DNA of 64,000 nt, from assembly GCA_028692035.1 (NCBI GenBank), contig JAQUYD010000005.1, forward strand, positions 1 to 64,000. Reading direction: 5' to 3'. The notes under the pieces were generated by a model. The model was not told the DNA's origin, searched no databases, and worked only from the letters and a program-made list of their open reading frames with translations. The translations under genes were made by a program, and so were the position numbers. Position 1 is the stretch's first letter, and each line of letters opens with the position of its first letter. Below, in pieces: positions 55,413 through 64,000 of this stretch. The DNA is from Oscillospiraceae bacterium (GTDB lineage Bacteria > Bacillota > Clostridia > Oscillospirales > Ruminococcaceae).

Positions 55413-55952
55413 TTATTTCGTATAGATCTCAGGCTTCAAAACGCCAACATAAGGCAAGTTCCTGTATTTTTCCGCATAATCCAGCCCATACCCGACAATG
55501 AACTGATCCGGCACCACAAAGCCGCAGTAATCCGCCGTAATCGGCGCTTCCCGCCGGTCCGGCTTATCCAGCAGCGTAGCGATGCGGATGCTGTTGGGAT
55601 GCCGTTCCTTGAGCATTCCCTTCAGATAGTGCAGCGTTTTTCCGCTGTCCAAAATATCTTCTACAATAATCAGGTCTCGTCCCTCCAAGGGAGAGTCCAA
55701 ATCCTTCATTATTTTAACCACGCCGGAAGTTTTTACCCCCTCGCCGTAGCTCGAAACCATCATAAAATCGATCTGGCAGGGAATACGGATCGCCCGCATC
55801 AGGTCGCTCATAAAGACCACGGAACCTTTGAGCACGCTAACCAGCAGCGGATTTTTGCCCTCATAATCCTGGGAAATTTTCTCGCCCATCTGCCGCACCT
55901 TCTGCGCCAGCATTTCCTGCGAATACAAAATCGACTGGATATCTTCCTTCAC
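55413..55952 (-). CDS. hpt: Hypoxanthine phosphoribosyltransferase
   Basis: Hpt salvages hypoxanthine and guanine using PRPP. The 179-residue protein has the PRPP motif [14 protein letters not shown] (about 93-106), the PPi loop [14 protein letters not shown] (about 39-52) and the C-terminal [19 protein letters not shown]. Its ATG overlaps the tilS stop by four nucleotides, so the two are translationally coupled. The tilS-hpt-ftsH order is the conserved Gram-positive one. Confidence 0.96.
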   Translation of the reverse strand: MKEDIQSILYSQEMLAQKVRQMGEKISQDYEGKNPLLVSVLKGSVVFMSDLMRAIRIPCQIDFMMVSSYGEGVKTSGVVKIMKDLDSPLEGRDLIIVEDILDSGKTLHYLKGMLKERHPNSIRIATLLDKPDRREAPITADYCGFVVPDQFIVGYGLDYAEKYRNLPYVGVLKPEIYTK

Positions 55953-57298
55953 TGTACATCCTCCTCTATGTCAATCACCAAAAAACGCGTTGTCGTGTCT
56001 GTTGGCAGAACCCGCTCGTCCGCCCCCAAACCAGCAGCCCAAACCAGCGACCTCTCATCCGCCAGAATCGGGATGCGCCCCCGCAGCTGCGGCGGCACCT
56101 TTTGTTCGTTAAACCATTTGCGCAGCGGTTTTCCCACCTTGCGCCGGGCCAAACGCAGATAATCCCCTTTTTGTTTCGGTCTTAGGAAAAGTCTACCGTA
56201 TATTTTATCATAGTCAATCGTTTTTTTTAAGATGTTACATTCATGTTTCTGTAAATTTGTAAATTGTTCACAATTGATCAGCCGCAAGAAGCCGCTTGCC
56301 AATGGATTGTCCGGCAATTCCCCGGGGCCTACCGCCAGCGGCTCCATCTCCAGCTCTTCCGGATCCCGAAGGAGGAATACCTTCCCGCCGCCAAGCGCCA
56401 ACCAGCAATCTTCCCGCAGCTGGATTCGCCCTGTTTTTTCCTGTAACATCCGCCGGGTTGCCGCCATATGGGCCGTATCCCACGGCAGCCCGTCCTGCTC
56501 CAAATACTGCCGCAGTACCCGGAACAAAACCGCCGGGTGCAGCCCCCGCAGAATCTGCGCGTCCAGCCCGGGCCCCCGTTTTGCCTTCTCCAGCGCCTCA
56601 TCCGCCGCCTGCTTTAAAAAATCCTCGTCCTCCTCCAGATGCGCCAGCATCCGCCCATAAATCGGGTAAAAAGATGGCTGGATCCCCCGCAGAGCGGGTA
56701 TGATCTCCAACCGGATGCGGTTACGGGTATAGTCGAGGGAAAAATTGCTTTTGTCCGTCACATAGTCAATGCCGTTGTCCCGGCAGTAGGCTTCAATCTC
56801 CTCCCGGGTACAAAAAATCAGCGGCCGGATGATCCGGCCCTGCACCGGCGAAATGGAACAAAGGCCCTTCAGCCCTGTCCCGCGCAACAGGTTGATAAAG
56901 GTGGTCTCCGCCCGGTCGCTCAACGTGTGGGCGGTGGCGGTCAGCCCGCCGTCCGCCGCCTGAGAAAGGCGCTCATACCGCACCCGGCGGCCAAACTGCT
57001 CCACCGATTCCCCTGCCCTTTTCGCGCCGGCGGCCACATCCTCCCGGAACACCGCCAACGGTACCTGCCAAGCCCGGCACAGCGCCCGGACAAACGTCTC
57101 GTCCCGCCCGCTATCCTCGCCACGCAGCAGGTGGTTGATGTGGCAGGCGCTAAGCTGTAGGGACCGTTCCTGCCGCAGCGAGCACAAAAAATGCAAAAGC
57201 GCCACCGAATCTGCCCCGCCGGACAGCGCGACGGTCACCCGGCTGCCAGTGGGCAGCATTCCATACTGTTCAACAGCCTGTAGCGCCTTATCCCTCAT
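55949..57298 (-). CDS. tilS: tRNA(Ile)-lysidine synthetase
   Basis: TilS changes C34 of the tRNA-Ile(CAU) anticodon to lysidine, so that AUA is read as isoleucine. The 449-residue protein has the PP-loop LSGGADSVALLHFL (25-38), HINHLLRGEDSGRDE, a TilS substrate-binding domain and the C-terminal TilS-C domain (GDYLRLARRKVGKPLRKWF). It overlaps the dnaB end by 11 nt and the hpt start by four. Confidence 0.95.
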   Translation of the reverse strand: MRDKALQAVEQYGMLPTGSRVTVALSGGADSVALLHFLCSLRQERSLQLSACHINHLLRGEDSGRDETFVRALCRAWQVPLAVFREDVAAGAKRAGESVEQFGRRVRYERLSQAADGGLTATAHTLSDRAETTFINLLRGTGLKGLCSISPVQGRIIRPLIFCTREEIEAYCRDNGIDYVTDKSNFSLDYTRNRIRLEIIPALRGIQPSFYPIYGRMLAHLEEDEDFLKQAADEALEKAKRGPGLDAQILRGLHPAVLFRVLRQYLEQDGLPWDTAHMAATRRMLQEKTGRIQLREDCWLALGGGKVFLLRDPEELEMEPLAVGPGELPDNPLASGFLRLINCEQFTNLQKHECNILKKTIDYDKIYGRLFLRPKQKGDYLRLARRKVGKPLRKWFNEQKVPPQLRGRIPILADERSLVWAAGLGADERVLPTDTTTRFLVIDIEEDVQ

Positions 57299-58646
57299 TG
57301 CGGTACATCTCCAGATTGCTAAAGCGGGTATACGCGCCGTCCCAAGCCAGCTTTACGGTATCGGTCTCCCCGTGGCGGTTTTTTGCCACAATGCACTCGG
57401 CAATATTCTGTTCTTCCGATTCCTTGTTATAGTAGGCATCCCGATACAAAAACCAAACCGCGTCGGCGTCCTGCTCAATGGAGCCGGATTCACGCAGATC
57501 GGACAGCATCGGCCGGTGGTTGTCCTTGCGGCTTTCCGGCCCGCGGGACAGCTGGGACAGGGTCATTACCGGCACCCGCAGCTCTTTGGCCATGACCTTG
57601 AGCGACCGGGTCATCTCCGACACTTCCTGCACGCGGTTGTCGATCCTACGCCCGGTGGTCATCAGCTGTAAATAGTCGATGATGACCAGATCCAGATCCT
57701 TCATCCGCCGCAGTCGCGCCTTCATTTCGCCCGGCGAAATGCCGGTGGCATCGTCAATATAGATCTGCGCCTGGGACAAATATCCCGCCGCCTCCGCCAA
57801 TCGGTTCCAGTCGTCGCCGGATAGATCGCCGGTGCGCAGGGCGTTGCCGGGAATCCGCGCCTCCCCCGAAAGGATCCGTCCCACCAGCTGGTCCTTGGAC
57901 ATTTCCAGATTGAAAATGGCCACTTTTTTCCCCAGTTTGGCCACATGGGTGGCAATATTTAGCGCAAACGCAGTCTTGCCCATGCCGGGGCGGGCCGCCA
58001 CAAAAATCAGGTCGGTTCTGTTTAGCCCCGTCGTGATCTGATCCAGCATGGTAAATCCGGTAGGGAGACCGAGGTACTGCTCCCGGTCGGCGCTGGAAAG
58101 CTTTTGCAACCGGTCATAGGTATCAATGATGATCTCGTCGATCCGCTGCAACCCGCGGCTCTCCCGCCCCTGCCGGATCTCAAAGATCTGCTGTTCCGCC
58201 GAATCCAAAAGGCTTTTGGCCTCGTTCTGGGGATCCCGGGCGTTTTCAATAATGCCCTGGGCCGTGCCGATCAGGCTGCGCAGATAATGCTTTTCCTGGA
58301 TGATCCGGGCGTATGCTTCCACATTGGATACGGTGGGCACCACCTCCACCAGCCGGGCCAGATAGACCTTGGCGTCCTGCTCGGCGGAAAAGACCTCCTC
58401 GGAAATCACCCCGTCCAACACCGTCACAAAATCAATGGGCTGGCCAGCGCCAAAAAACCGCAGCATCACCGAAAAAATGCCCTGATGGCGCTTATCGTAA
58501 AAGCACTCTGGCTTTACATATTCCATAACCGTGGTCAGGCAGGAGGAATCGACTAATACGGCGCCCAGCACCGACTGCTCTGCCTCTAGGCTGAACGGCA
58601 ACGGACCATTTTGTTCCAGATAGGGAATGTCCTGGGTTTGTGGCAT
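57288..58646 (-). CDS. dnaB: Replicative DNA helicase DnaB (DnaC in Bacillus naming)
   Basis: This hexameric helicase unwinds the replication fork and recruits primase. The 452-residue protein has the N-terminal DnaB domain starting PFSLEAEQSVLGAVL (about 16-30), a RecA-like C-terminal domain with Walker A ARPGMGKTAFAL (about residue 200), Walker B DLVIIDYLQLM and the later RQDADAVWFL-like motif (SIEQDADAVWFLYRD). ATG 58646 follows GGGAGG. There is no intein. A strong terminator follows rplI, upstream of dnaB, so dnaB depends on read-through or a hidden promoter. Confidence 0.95.
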   Translation of the reverse strand: MPQTQDIPYLEQNGPLPFSLEAEQSVLGAVLVDSSCLTTVMEYVKPECFYDKRHQGIFSVMLRFFGAGQPIDFVTVLDGVISEEVFSAEQDAKVYLARLVEVVPTVSNVEAYARIIQEKHYLRSLIGTAQGIIENARDPQNEAKSLLDSAEQQIFEIRQGRESRGLQRIDEIIIDTYDRLQKLSSADREQYLGLPTGFTMLDQITTGLNRTDLIFVAARPGMGKTAFALNIATHVAKLGKKVAIFNLEMSKDQLVGRILSGEARIPGNALRTGDLSGDDWNRLAEAAGYLSQAQIYIDDATGISPGEMKARLRRMKDLDLVIIDYLQLMTTGRRIDNRVQEVSEMTRSLKVMAKELRVPVMTLSQLSRGPESRKDNHRPMLSDLRESGSIEQDADAVWFLYRDAYYNKESEEQNIAECIVAKNRHGETDTVKLAWDGAYTRFSNLEMYRNEG

Positions 58647-58691
58647 ATTGTTTCCTCCCGTCCACATCGTACTGCGTCTTTTGGTCAGCGC

Positions 58692-58723
58692 GAAAAAGAC
58701 AGCCGCTTGGAGAAGCGGCCGTC
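58692..58723 (-). terminator. Terminator between rplI and dnaB
   Basis: GACGGCCGCTT pairs with AAGCGGCTGTC (one G-U) around CTCC and is followed by TTTTT on the minus strand, five nucleotides after the rplI stop. Confidence 0.82.
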
Positions 58724-58727
58724 TCGC

Positions 58728-59174
58728 TTATTCTTCCGTAATGGTCACATAAAAGCTAGCCTTGACTTCCGGGTGCAGGCGAACCTCCGCTTTATAGGTG
58801 CCAAACGCTTTGATCTCGCCTTCCAGCACAATCTTTTTCTTGTCGATAGCCGTACCAAACTGCTTTTGCAGATCCTCCGCAATTTCTTTGGTGGTCACCG
58901 CACCAAATAGCCTGCCGCCGGTGCCGGCCTTAGCCGTGCGCTTGATGGTCTTGCCCTCGATCTTTCCGCCCAGCTGCACCGCCGCTTCCTTTTCCACATC
59001 CGCTTTATGCTGCGCGGCGGACGCGCGGTTTTTCAGATCGTTCATCGCCTGGGCGCTGGCCTCAATGGCCAAACCCTTGGGCAGCAAAAAATTTCTGGCG
59101 TATCCATCCGACACATTGATTAACTGCCCCTTTTTGCCGGAGCCTTTGACATCCGCTTGCAAAATAACCTTCAT
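58728..59174 (-). CDS. rplI: 50S ribosomal protein L9
   Basis: L9 is the elongated protein near the L1 stalk that helps keep the reading frame. The 148-residue protein shows the N-terminal domain [19 protein letters not shown], the signature sequence [13 protein letters not shown], the long connecting helix (about 40-75) and the C-terminal domain [21 protein letters not shown] 59174 follows AGGAG; the longer frame is not coding. It follows gdpP, as in Bacillus. Confidence 0.97.
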   Translation of the reverse strand: MKVILQADVKGSGKKGQLINVSDGYARNFLLPKGLAIEASAQAMNDLKNRASAAQHKADVEKEAAVQLGGKIEGKTIKRTAKAGTGGRLFGAVTTKEIAEDLQKQFGTAIDKKKIVLEGEIKAFGTYKAEVRLHPEVKASFYVTITEE

Positions 59175-59230
59175 AGCGCTTCTCCTTATGATGAATTTTT
59201 TAATCATGCGCGCCCGATTGCGGCCGCTGT

Positions 59231-61207
59231 TTATCCTTTTTCTTTGGGCTGCTGCTCAAAATACTGGTCGATGGCCTGCAGCAGTTTTTGGCGGGCCGCC
59301 TCCATGCCGATGTCGCTTAGCTGCGCGCCGGCCATGGTCATATGCCCGCCGCCGCCCAGCGCCTCCATCACCACCTGCACGTTCATCAATCCCATGCTTC
59401 TGGCCGAGAAGGAAACGCCGCCGTCGTACTCGTACATCACAAAAGAGGCCACCACGTCGTTGATCCCCAAAAGCTCATCCGCCGCCTGGGGCGCAATCAG
59501 CTTAATATCCTCGCTGTATTCCCCGCCGGCAATGGCGCATCCGCGGTAGATTTCCGCTGAGGAGACCAGCCGGGTCTTTTTCTGATAATCGTCCATCGAA
59601 TTGGAAAACAACTTGCGCACCTCGATCGTATCCGCCCCCTGCTTGCGCAGATAGGCCGCCGCTTCAAAGGTCCGCACACCCGTCTTCATCACAAAATTTT
59701 TGGTATCCAGCATAATGCCGGACAAAAGGGCCTCCGCCTCAAACTTCCCGATTTTCACGTTGTCCCCAAAATACTGGGCCAATTCGGTCACCATCTCCGA
59801 GGCGGACGAAGCGTAGGGCTCATGGTAAAAAATCACCGCATTGTCAATATGCCCCACCATCTTCCGGTGATGGTCGATGACCACAACCGTTTTACAGGCG
59901 TTGTACACCTCTCTGGACTCTAGGATATGGGGCAGATGGGTGTCTACAACGATTAAAAGGGTCTTTTTCCCGATTAGGTCAATGGCCAGTTCCGGCTCCA
60001 CAAACGCGTCCCCAAAGCCGTTCTGGATGAGGCGGTTATACAACGGGAACGCCAGATTCCGCTTCCGGTTTAGGACGATTGCCGCCGGTTTTCCCATCTG
60101 CAGAACCGACCGGTACATCCCCACCGCGGCGCCTAGGCAATCCAGGTCGGCGAACTGATGCCCCATGATCAGCACATTTTCAGCGGTCTCAATCAGCTCA
60201 GACAAAGCCGACGCCATGATCCGCGTTTTGACCTTGGTGCGTTTTTCCACACCCTTAGAGGTACCGCCGTAAAAAGCAAAGCCGTTGCCGGACTTGATCG
60301 CCACCTGATCGCCACCGCGGCCCAAGGCCATCTCCAGTGCCTGCCGCGCCATTTTTTCGCTCTCCTGCAAGCTTGGCGAGCCCTGGCCGATGCCAATCGA
60401 CAGTGTCGAGGGCACATTGTCCCCCAAAGAAACTTGCCGCACCTGGTCAAGGATGTCAAACCGCCGTTCGATCATCCGGCGCAGCTGCCGCTCCTCGGCC
60501 ACAATCAAAAACCGGTCCCGATCCAGCCGCCGCAGCAGGCAGTTGCCCTCGGCCATATAGTTTTCGATAATGGTCTCCAGCTGGCCGATGGTCTGCGCCT
60601 TTTCACTTTCCTTTGCGTCCTGCATGATCTCCTGGTAATTATCGATGACCACAATCCCCACCGACGGCCGGGATTCTTTATACTCGTACATGTATTTTTT
60701 CAAAACTGTATCGTCTATCAAAAAATAAACGCTCACCGGTACCCCGTCCTCTGCCGCCACGGAGGTCACATGGACGGTGTAGAGCTTCTCCTTGTAGCGG
60801 ATCCCTCTGCCCTGGGATTTCGCCGGATCCGTCGGATCTGCTCCCGCCACCACGTCTGAAACCGGTAGGCCAAACAAATCCTCGCCCAAAAACACGTCGT
60901 CCTTACACATGCGGTTATACCAGGCGATTTCTCCGTTTTTGTCCGCTACAATCATGGGGAACGGGATGGTCTCCAGGTTTTCCCGCCTGGAAAGGGTCAG
61001 GCTATCGCTTAGATAGGACAAAAACGCGTACATATCCTGTTGAAACCCGCGCAGCTTAAACAGCACGTACATGGTCACGCAGATCAAAAGCAGCGCTTCC
61101 AGATAAAACAGGTAAATATTCACAAAAGCGGACAAGAGGGTCAACAGCGCGCCAAGGGCCAGCGGTGCCGCTAAAACCGGTCTAAGCCACCAATATTTTT
61201 TCTCCAT
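59231..61207 (-). CDS. gdpP: GdpP-type DHH cyclic-di-AMP phosphodiesterase
   Basis: GdpP cleaves c-di-AMP to pApA and so controls potassium, osmolyte and wall homeostasis. The 658-residue protein has two N-terminal membrane segments (about 9-52), a degenerate PAS domain (about 65-150), a degenerate GGDEF domain (about 175-300) and the DHH/DHHA1 phosphodiesterase (340-655). The metal motifs are [26 protein letters not shown] and the C-terminal [15 protein letters not shown] is spaced correctly before ATG 61207. Its promoter is covered by a perfect palindrome. Confidence 0.94.
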   Translation of the reverse strand: MEKKYWWLRPVLAAPLALGALLTLLSAFVNIYLFYLEALLLICVTMYVLFKLRGFQQDMYAFLSYLSDSLTLSRRENLETIPFPMIVADKNGEIAWYNRMCKDDVFLGEDLFGLPVSDVVAGADPTDPAKSQGRGIRYKEKLYTVHVTSVAAEDGVPVSVYFLIDDTVLKKYMYEYKESRPSVGIVVIDNYQEIMQDAKESEKAQTIGQLETIIENYMAEGNCLLRRLDRDRFLIVAEERQLRRMIERRFDILDQVRQVSLGDNVPSTLSIGIGQGSPSLQESEKMARQALEMALGRGGDQVAIKSGNGFAFYGGTSKGVEKRTKVKTRIMASALSELIETAENVLIMGHQFADLDCLGAAVGMYRSVLQMGKPAAIVLNRKRNLAFPLYNRLIQNGFGDAFVEPELAIDLIGKKTLLIVVDTHLPHILESREVYNACKTVVVIDHHRKMVGHIDNAVIFYHEPYASSASEMVTELAQYFGDNVKIGKFEAEALLSGIMLDTKNFVMKTGVRTFEAAAYLRKQGADTIEVRKLFSNSMDDYQKKTRLVSSAEIYRGCAIAGGEYSEDIKLIAPQAADELLGINDVVASFVMYEYDGGVSFSARSMGLMNVQVVMEALGGGGHMTMAGAQLSDIGMEAARQKLLQAIDQYFEQQPKEKG

Positions 61208-61333
61208 TCCGCTTACTCCCTTCGTAAAAAACTGGCAATTCTCCGTTGCCGAACCTCGCAATCTCTTTACGGCTATATCCTCGCGCGCCGGGGGAATCAT
61301 CGGCCATCGCCGTAGGCGGGCCATAGGAATTCC

Positions 61334-61386
61334 GGTATAATAGCCGCTTTGCGGCTATTATACCACAAGCGAAGGATAAATCTCAA
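61334..61386 (-). promoter_or_regulatory. gdpP promoter overlapped by a 31-bp palindrome
   Basis: On the minus strand TTGAGA (61381-61386) and TATAAT (61357-61362) are 18 nt apart. A perfect inverted repeat, with 14-nt arms GGTATAATAGCCGC and complement around TTT (61334-61364), contains the -10 and the expected start point. Confidence 0.65.
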
Positions 61387-61411
61387 CCGCTGGCGGAAGA
61401 TTTCTCGCCAA

Positions 61412-61442
61412 AACAACAAAGCCGCCCGGATTCGGGCGGCCG
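61412..61442 (-). terminator. Terminator of rnj
   Basis: GCCGCCCG pairs with CGGGCGGC around AATC and is followed by TTTGTTGTTTTG on the minus strand, just after the stop. Confidence 0.8.
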
Positions 61443-61454
61443 CTGATTCAAAAT

Positions 61455-63509
61455 TTACTGCCGGATCTCCTGGATGATCGGCAGGATCATCGGGGAACGG
61501 CGGGTCTTTTGGAACAAAAAGCTCCCCACGTCGTCCCGCAACCGGTTCTTGATGGTGCCCCACTCGCGGATGTTGCCGGCACGGCATTCATCAATGGCCT
61601 TTTTGGCGATCCGGCGGGTCTCGTTCATCAGATCCTCCGCTTCACGCACATATACAAATCCCCGGGAGACAATATCCGGGCCTGAAATCAACGCGCCGGA
61701 GTTCCCGTCGATAGCGGCGACCAGGATGATCAAGCCGTCTTCGGCCAAATGTTTGCGGTCCCGCAGCACAATGCTGCCCACGTCGCCAACGCCCAGGCCA
61801 TCCACCAGCACCTGGCCCGATGGCACGGTACCGACTGTCTTCAAACTGACGCCGTCCAGCTCCATCACTTCGCCGATTTCGCTGATGTGAACGTTCTTTT
61901 CCGGGATTCCCATGGAAATGGCCAGGTTGGCGTGCTTGCGCAGATGTTTGTACTCCCCGTGGACCGGGATAAAGAATTTCGGCCGGACCAGGTTCATCAT
62001 CAATTTCAGCTCGTCCTGGCAGGCATGGCCGGATACGTGGACTTCGTACATCTTTTCATATACCACATCGGCGCCCAGCTTTAACAGCTCGTTGACCACC
62101 CGGCCCACCAGCTTTTCGTTCCCGGGAATCGGGGTTGCGGAAATGATAATCAGGTCGTTTTCCGTAACCTGCACCTGCCGGTGGTCGCCGCCGGCCATAC
62201 GGGTCAGGGCGGACATGGGCTCGCCCTGACTGCCGGTGGTGATGATGGTCACCTTAGAGGCCGGATACCGCCGGATGGCGTCGATATCGATCAACAGCCC
62301 TTCCGGCATATGCAGATATCCCAGTTCAATGGCTTTGGTCACTACATTGATCATGCTGCGGCCGGACACCGCCACTTTCCGCCCCAGTTTGTCGCACAGA
62401 TCCACGATCTGCTGGACGCGGTGGATGTTGGAAGAAAAGCTGGCTACAATAATTCGTTTGTTCTCGCCGCGGGCAAACAGTGTGCTAAAGGACTCGCCCA
62501 CTTTGCTCTCGCTGGGGGTACTGCCGGGCTTTTCCGCATTGGTAGAGTCCTGCAGCAGCGCCAGTACGCCCTGTTTGCCCAATTCGCCAAAACGGCCCAG
62601 GTCGATTACGCCGCCTTCAATCGGGTTGTAGTCGATTTTAAAATCCCCTGTATGGATCACAACCCCTGCCGGCGTATGGATGGCAAAGGCCACCGCGTCG
62701 GGGATTGAATGGTTCACATGGATGGCCTCCACCGACATGCAGCCCATTTTCACCACGTCGCCCGCAGAAATAACGTTCAGCTTTGCCCGGGCCAAAAGGC
62801 CGTGCTCCTTGAGCTTGCCCTCCACCAGTCCCAGGGTCAGCCGGGTGCCATATAGCGGCACGCTCAGTTCTTTAAGCAGGTACGGCAGCGCGCCGATATG
62901 ATCCTCATGGCCGTGGGTAATAACCACGCCGCGCAGCCGGTCCTTATTTTTAATCAGATAGGTGAAATCCGGGATAACCGAATCCACACCGGGCATATCC
63001 GCTTCCGGAAAGGCCAGTCCGCAATCCACAACGAACATATCGTTACCCGACTCGTAAACCGTGACGTTCTTGCCGATCTCCCCCAGTCCTCCCAGGGAAA
63101 TGATCCGCAGCGGCTGCTTGCGCTCCCCTTTCGGAGCGGATCTGCGACCGCGGGAGCTGTTTTGCGTTTTGGCAACGCTCTTTTTATCGCTCGCCGGCTG
63201 TGGGGCCTTTGCAGGCGCCTTTTTGGGGGAGGGCTGGGTCGCGCCACCTTCTTTTTGTTTTTGCCCCTGGGCCGGCCTGCTGCTGGGATGTCTGGCCGAT
63301 TGAGGCTTCTTTTTCGGCTCCTCTTTTGGCGTTGCCTTGGCCTCCGGGGTCTCCTTCGGGGCAGATGCTTGGGGTGCTGTTTGTTTCTGTGGATTTTTCG
63401 GTTTTCTACCAAAATTCATCGCCTTTTTTACCGTTTTTTCCAAAAGGCTCTCGCTTTTCTCCAACTGTTCATTTTCCTTCTTGATTTTTTCTTCTAAATT
63501 TGCTGACAC
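61455..63509 (-). CDS. rnj: Ribonuclease J with a long N-terminal extension, GTG start
   Basis: RNase J is a 5'-3' exo- and endoribonuclease central to mRNA decay in Firmicutes. The 684-residue protein has a metallo-beta-lactamase/beta-CASP core from about residue 133 (LRIISLGGLGEIGKN) with metal motif HGHEDH at 199-204, SGHACQDELKLMM and the C-terminal domain. Before it lie a predicted coiled helix (2-32) and a Lys/Pro/Gln/Ala-rich disordered segment (35-130). Typical RNase J is about 555 residues. GTG 63509 is chosen because GGAGG lies seven nucleotides upstream. Confidence 0.93.
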   Translation of the reverse strand: MSANLEEKIKKENEQLEKSESLLEKTVKKAMNFGRKPKNPQKQTAPQASAPKETPEAKATPKEEPKKKPQSARHPSSRPAQGQKQKEGGATQPSPKKAPAKAPQPASDKKSVAKTQNSSRGRRSAPKGERKQPLRIISLGGLGEIGKNVTVYESGNDMFVVDCGLAFPEADMPGVDSVIPDFTYLIKNKDRLRGVVITHGHEDHIGALPYLLKELSVPLYGTRLTLGLVEGKLKEHGLLARAKLNVISAGDVVKMGCMSVEAIHVNHSIPDAVAFAIHTPAGVVIHTGDFKIDYNPIEGGVIDLGRFGELGKQGVLALLQDSTNAEKPGSTPSESKVGESFSTLFARGENKRIIVASFSSNIHRVQQIVDLCDKLGRKVAVSGRSMINVVTKAIELGYLHMPEGLLIDIDAIRRYPASKVTIITTGSQGEPMSALTRMAGGDHRQVQVTENDLIIISATPIPGNEKLVGRVVNELLKLGADVVYEKMYEVHVSGHACQDELKLMMNLVRPKFFIPVHGEYKHLRKHANLAISMGIPEKNVHISEIGEVMELDGVSLKTVGTVPSGQVLVDGLGVGDVGSIVLRDRKHLAEDGLIILVAAIDGNSGALISGPDIVSRGFVYVREAEDLMNETRRIAKKAIDECRAGNIREWGTIKNRLRDDVGSFLFQKTRRSPMILPIIQEIRQ

Positions 63510-63946
63510 AATTTTCCCTCCGAATTCTTCGTTGTTTTCCATTCCGCGCCCGAATCCCGCGGAATCGCCCGCCATACGGGCAGTTCTCGATTGTCGTTTT
63601 CCAGCGCGTTTTGCAAAAAACGCGCAAACCCTCTATCCCGGCTTTTTTTAAGCCGGGCGGGATGGTTCTTCCGCTGCCGGTCTTGCAGATTCTTTCCACA
63701 AAACCACCGGTTCCGGTACCGGTATTTGCAAAGCAGCCGTTTCTCTTTTTCCGTTTGGCGCCCGAATCGAGACGCCTGGTTCACCGAACCTGTTCTCCGC
63801 GCTTTTTTCCGCCCTCAAGCCCGAAGATTTTTCCGCAACACATCAAAAACGAGGCTGTCCATAAACTGTATTTAACGTGAGCAGCCTGCTCCTCCCCCGC
63901 AAGGGACGAGGCTTTAAAAAGGGAACCCGAACACAATCTTGACTCT
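63510..63946 (-). other. Long structured leader of rnj
   Basis: The leader is over 400 nt with no supported gene. Four separate perfect-armed hairpins lie just before the ribosome-binding site: 63637-63657 (CCCGGCTT), 63604-63625 (GCGCGTTTT), 63567-63581 (GCCCG) and 63541-63565 (ATTCCGCG). I match it to no known riboswitch. A 15-codon frame MDSLVFDVLRKNLRA lies near 63860 but has no good ribosome-binding site. Confidence 0.6.
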
Positions 63947-63975
63947 AGTGTAACCGCTGTTGCAAAAACTGTCAA
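63947..63975 (-). promoter_or_regulatory. Predicted sigma-A promoter of rnj
   Basis: TTGACA (63970-63975) and TACACT (63947-63952) on the minus strand are 17 nt apart. This places the transcript start near 63940. Confidence 0.65.
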
Positions 63976-64000
63976 GCTTTTCCCGCGGCCCCGTGGCTCC

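Noticed and set aside
63781-63975. 64-codon frame in the rnj leader
   Set aside because: It spans the predicted promoter itself and lacks a ribosome-binding site.

Overview
The window looks like chromosomal DNA of an anaerobic, probably spore-forming Clostridia, most likely an Oscillospirales/Ruminococcaceae-type gut lineage. This is inferred from fairly high GC, Gram-positive gene order (hprK-murB-rapZ-whiA, dgt-dnaG-rpoD, gdpP-rplI-dnaB-tilS-hpt-ftsH, secG-rnr, yaaL-bofA), a class A RNase P RNA, HPr kinase, WhiA, RNase J and a BofA-like sporulation protein. No species name can be given from sequence alone. Most genes lie on the minus strand.

Layout. 0.2-2.8 kb: metA, a GNAT acetyltransferase and pfkA. 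2.9-11.4 kb: a long minus-strand operon hprK-glucokinase-murB-rapZ-whiA-dnaE that links carbon sensing, envelope synthesis and replication. 11.5-16.9 kb: a GT4 glycosyltransferase, an M14-like deacylase, leucyl aminopeptidase, tRNA-Ala(GGC), tRNA-Val(CAC) and a DegV lipid-binding protein. 16.9-22.4 kb: dgt-dnaG-rpoD followed by an Rrf2 regulator and a D-2-hydroxyacid dehydrogenase. 22.5-31 kb: yigZ, rpmE, pgcA, comM, a second GNAT, rlmH, walJ and murA. 31-36.6 kb: a membrane-anchored G5/M23 peptidase, a polar amino-acid ABC transporter and an RluD-family pseudouridine synthase. 36.7-40.7 kb: ilvE, gdhA, a zinc-ribbon/TM2 protein and rnpB.

40.7-44.95 kb is the only clearly accessory segment. 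It holds a secreted BspA-type leucine-rich-repeat protein that appears truncated by a frameshift in a C-terminal SLH-like domain, a LuxR-type regulator with an excisionase-like N-terminus, large perfect inverted repeats and mobile-element-like debris. It sits between rnpB and the yaaL-bofA pair, which lacks its usual upstream neighbour recR.

45-64 kb: a small Cys-rich protein, rnr, secG, a divergent second type II topoisomerase (ParE-like/ParC-like), ftsH, hpt, tilS, dnaB, rplI, gdpP and an RNase J with a long Lys/Pro-rich N-terminal extension and a structured leader.

No undescribed defence or biosynthetic system was found. The most interesting signals are regulatory: perfect palindromes over the gdpP and rpmE promoters, the hairpin-rich rnj leader, recurrent TTGCAA -35 boxes, and the decayed LRR/SLH island next to rnpB. 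Several genes need corrected starts (TTG or GTG) that the Shine-Dalgarno positions decide.
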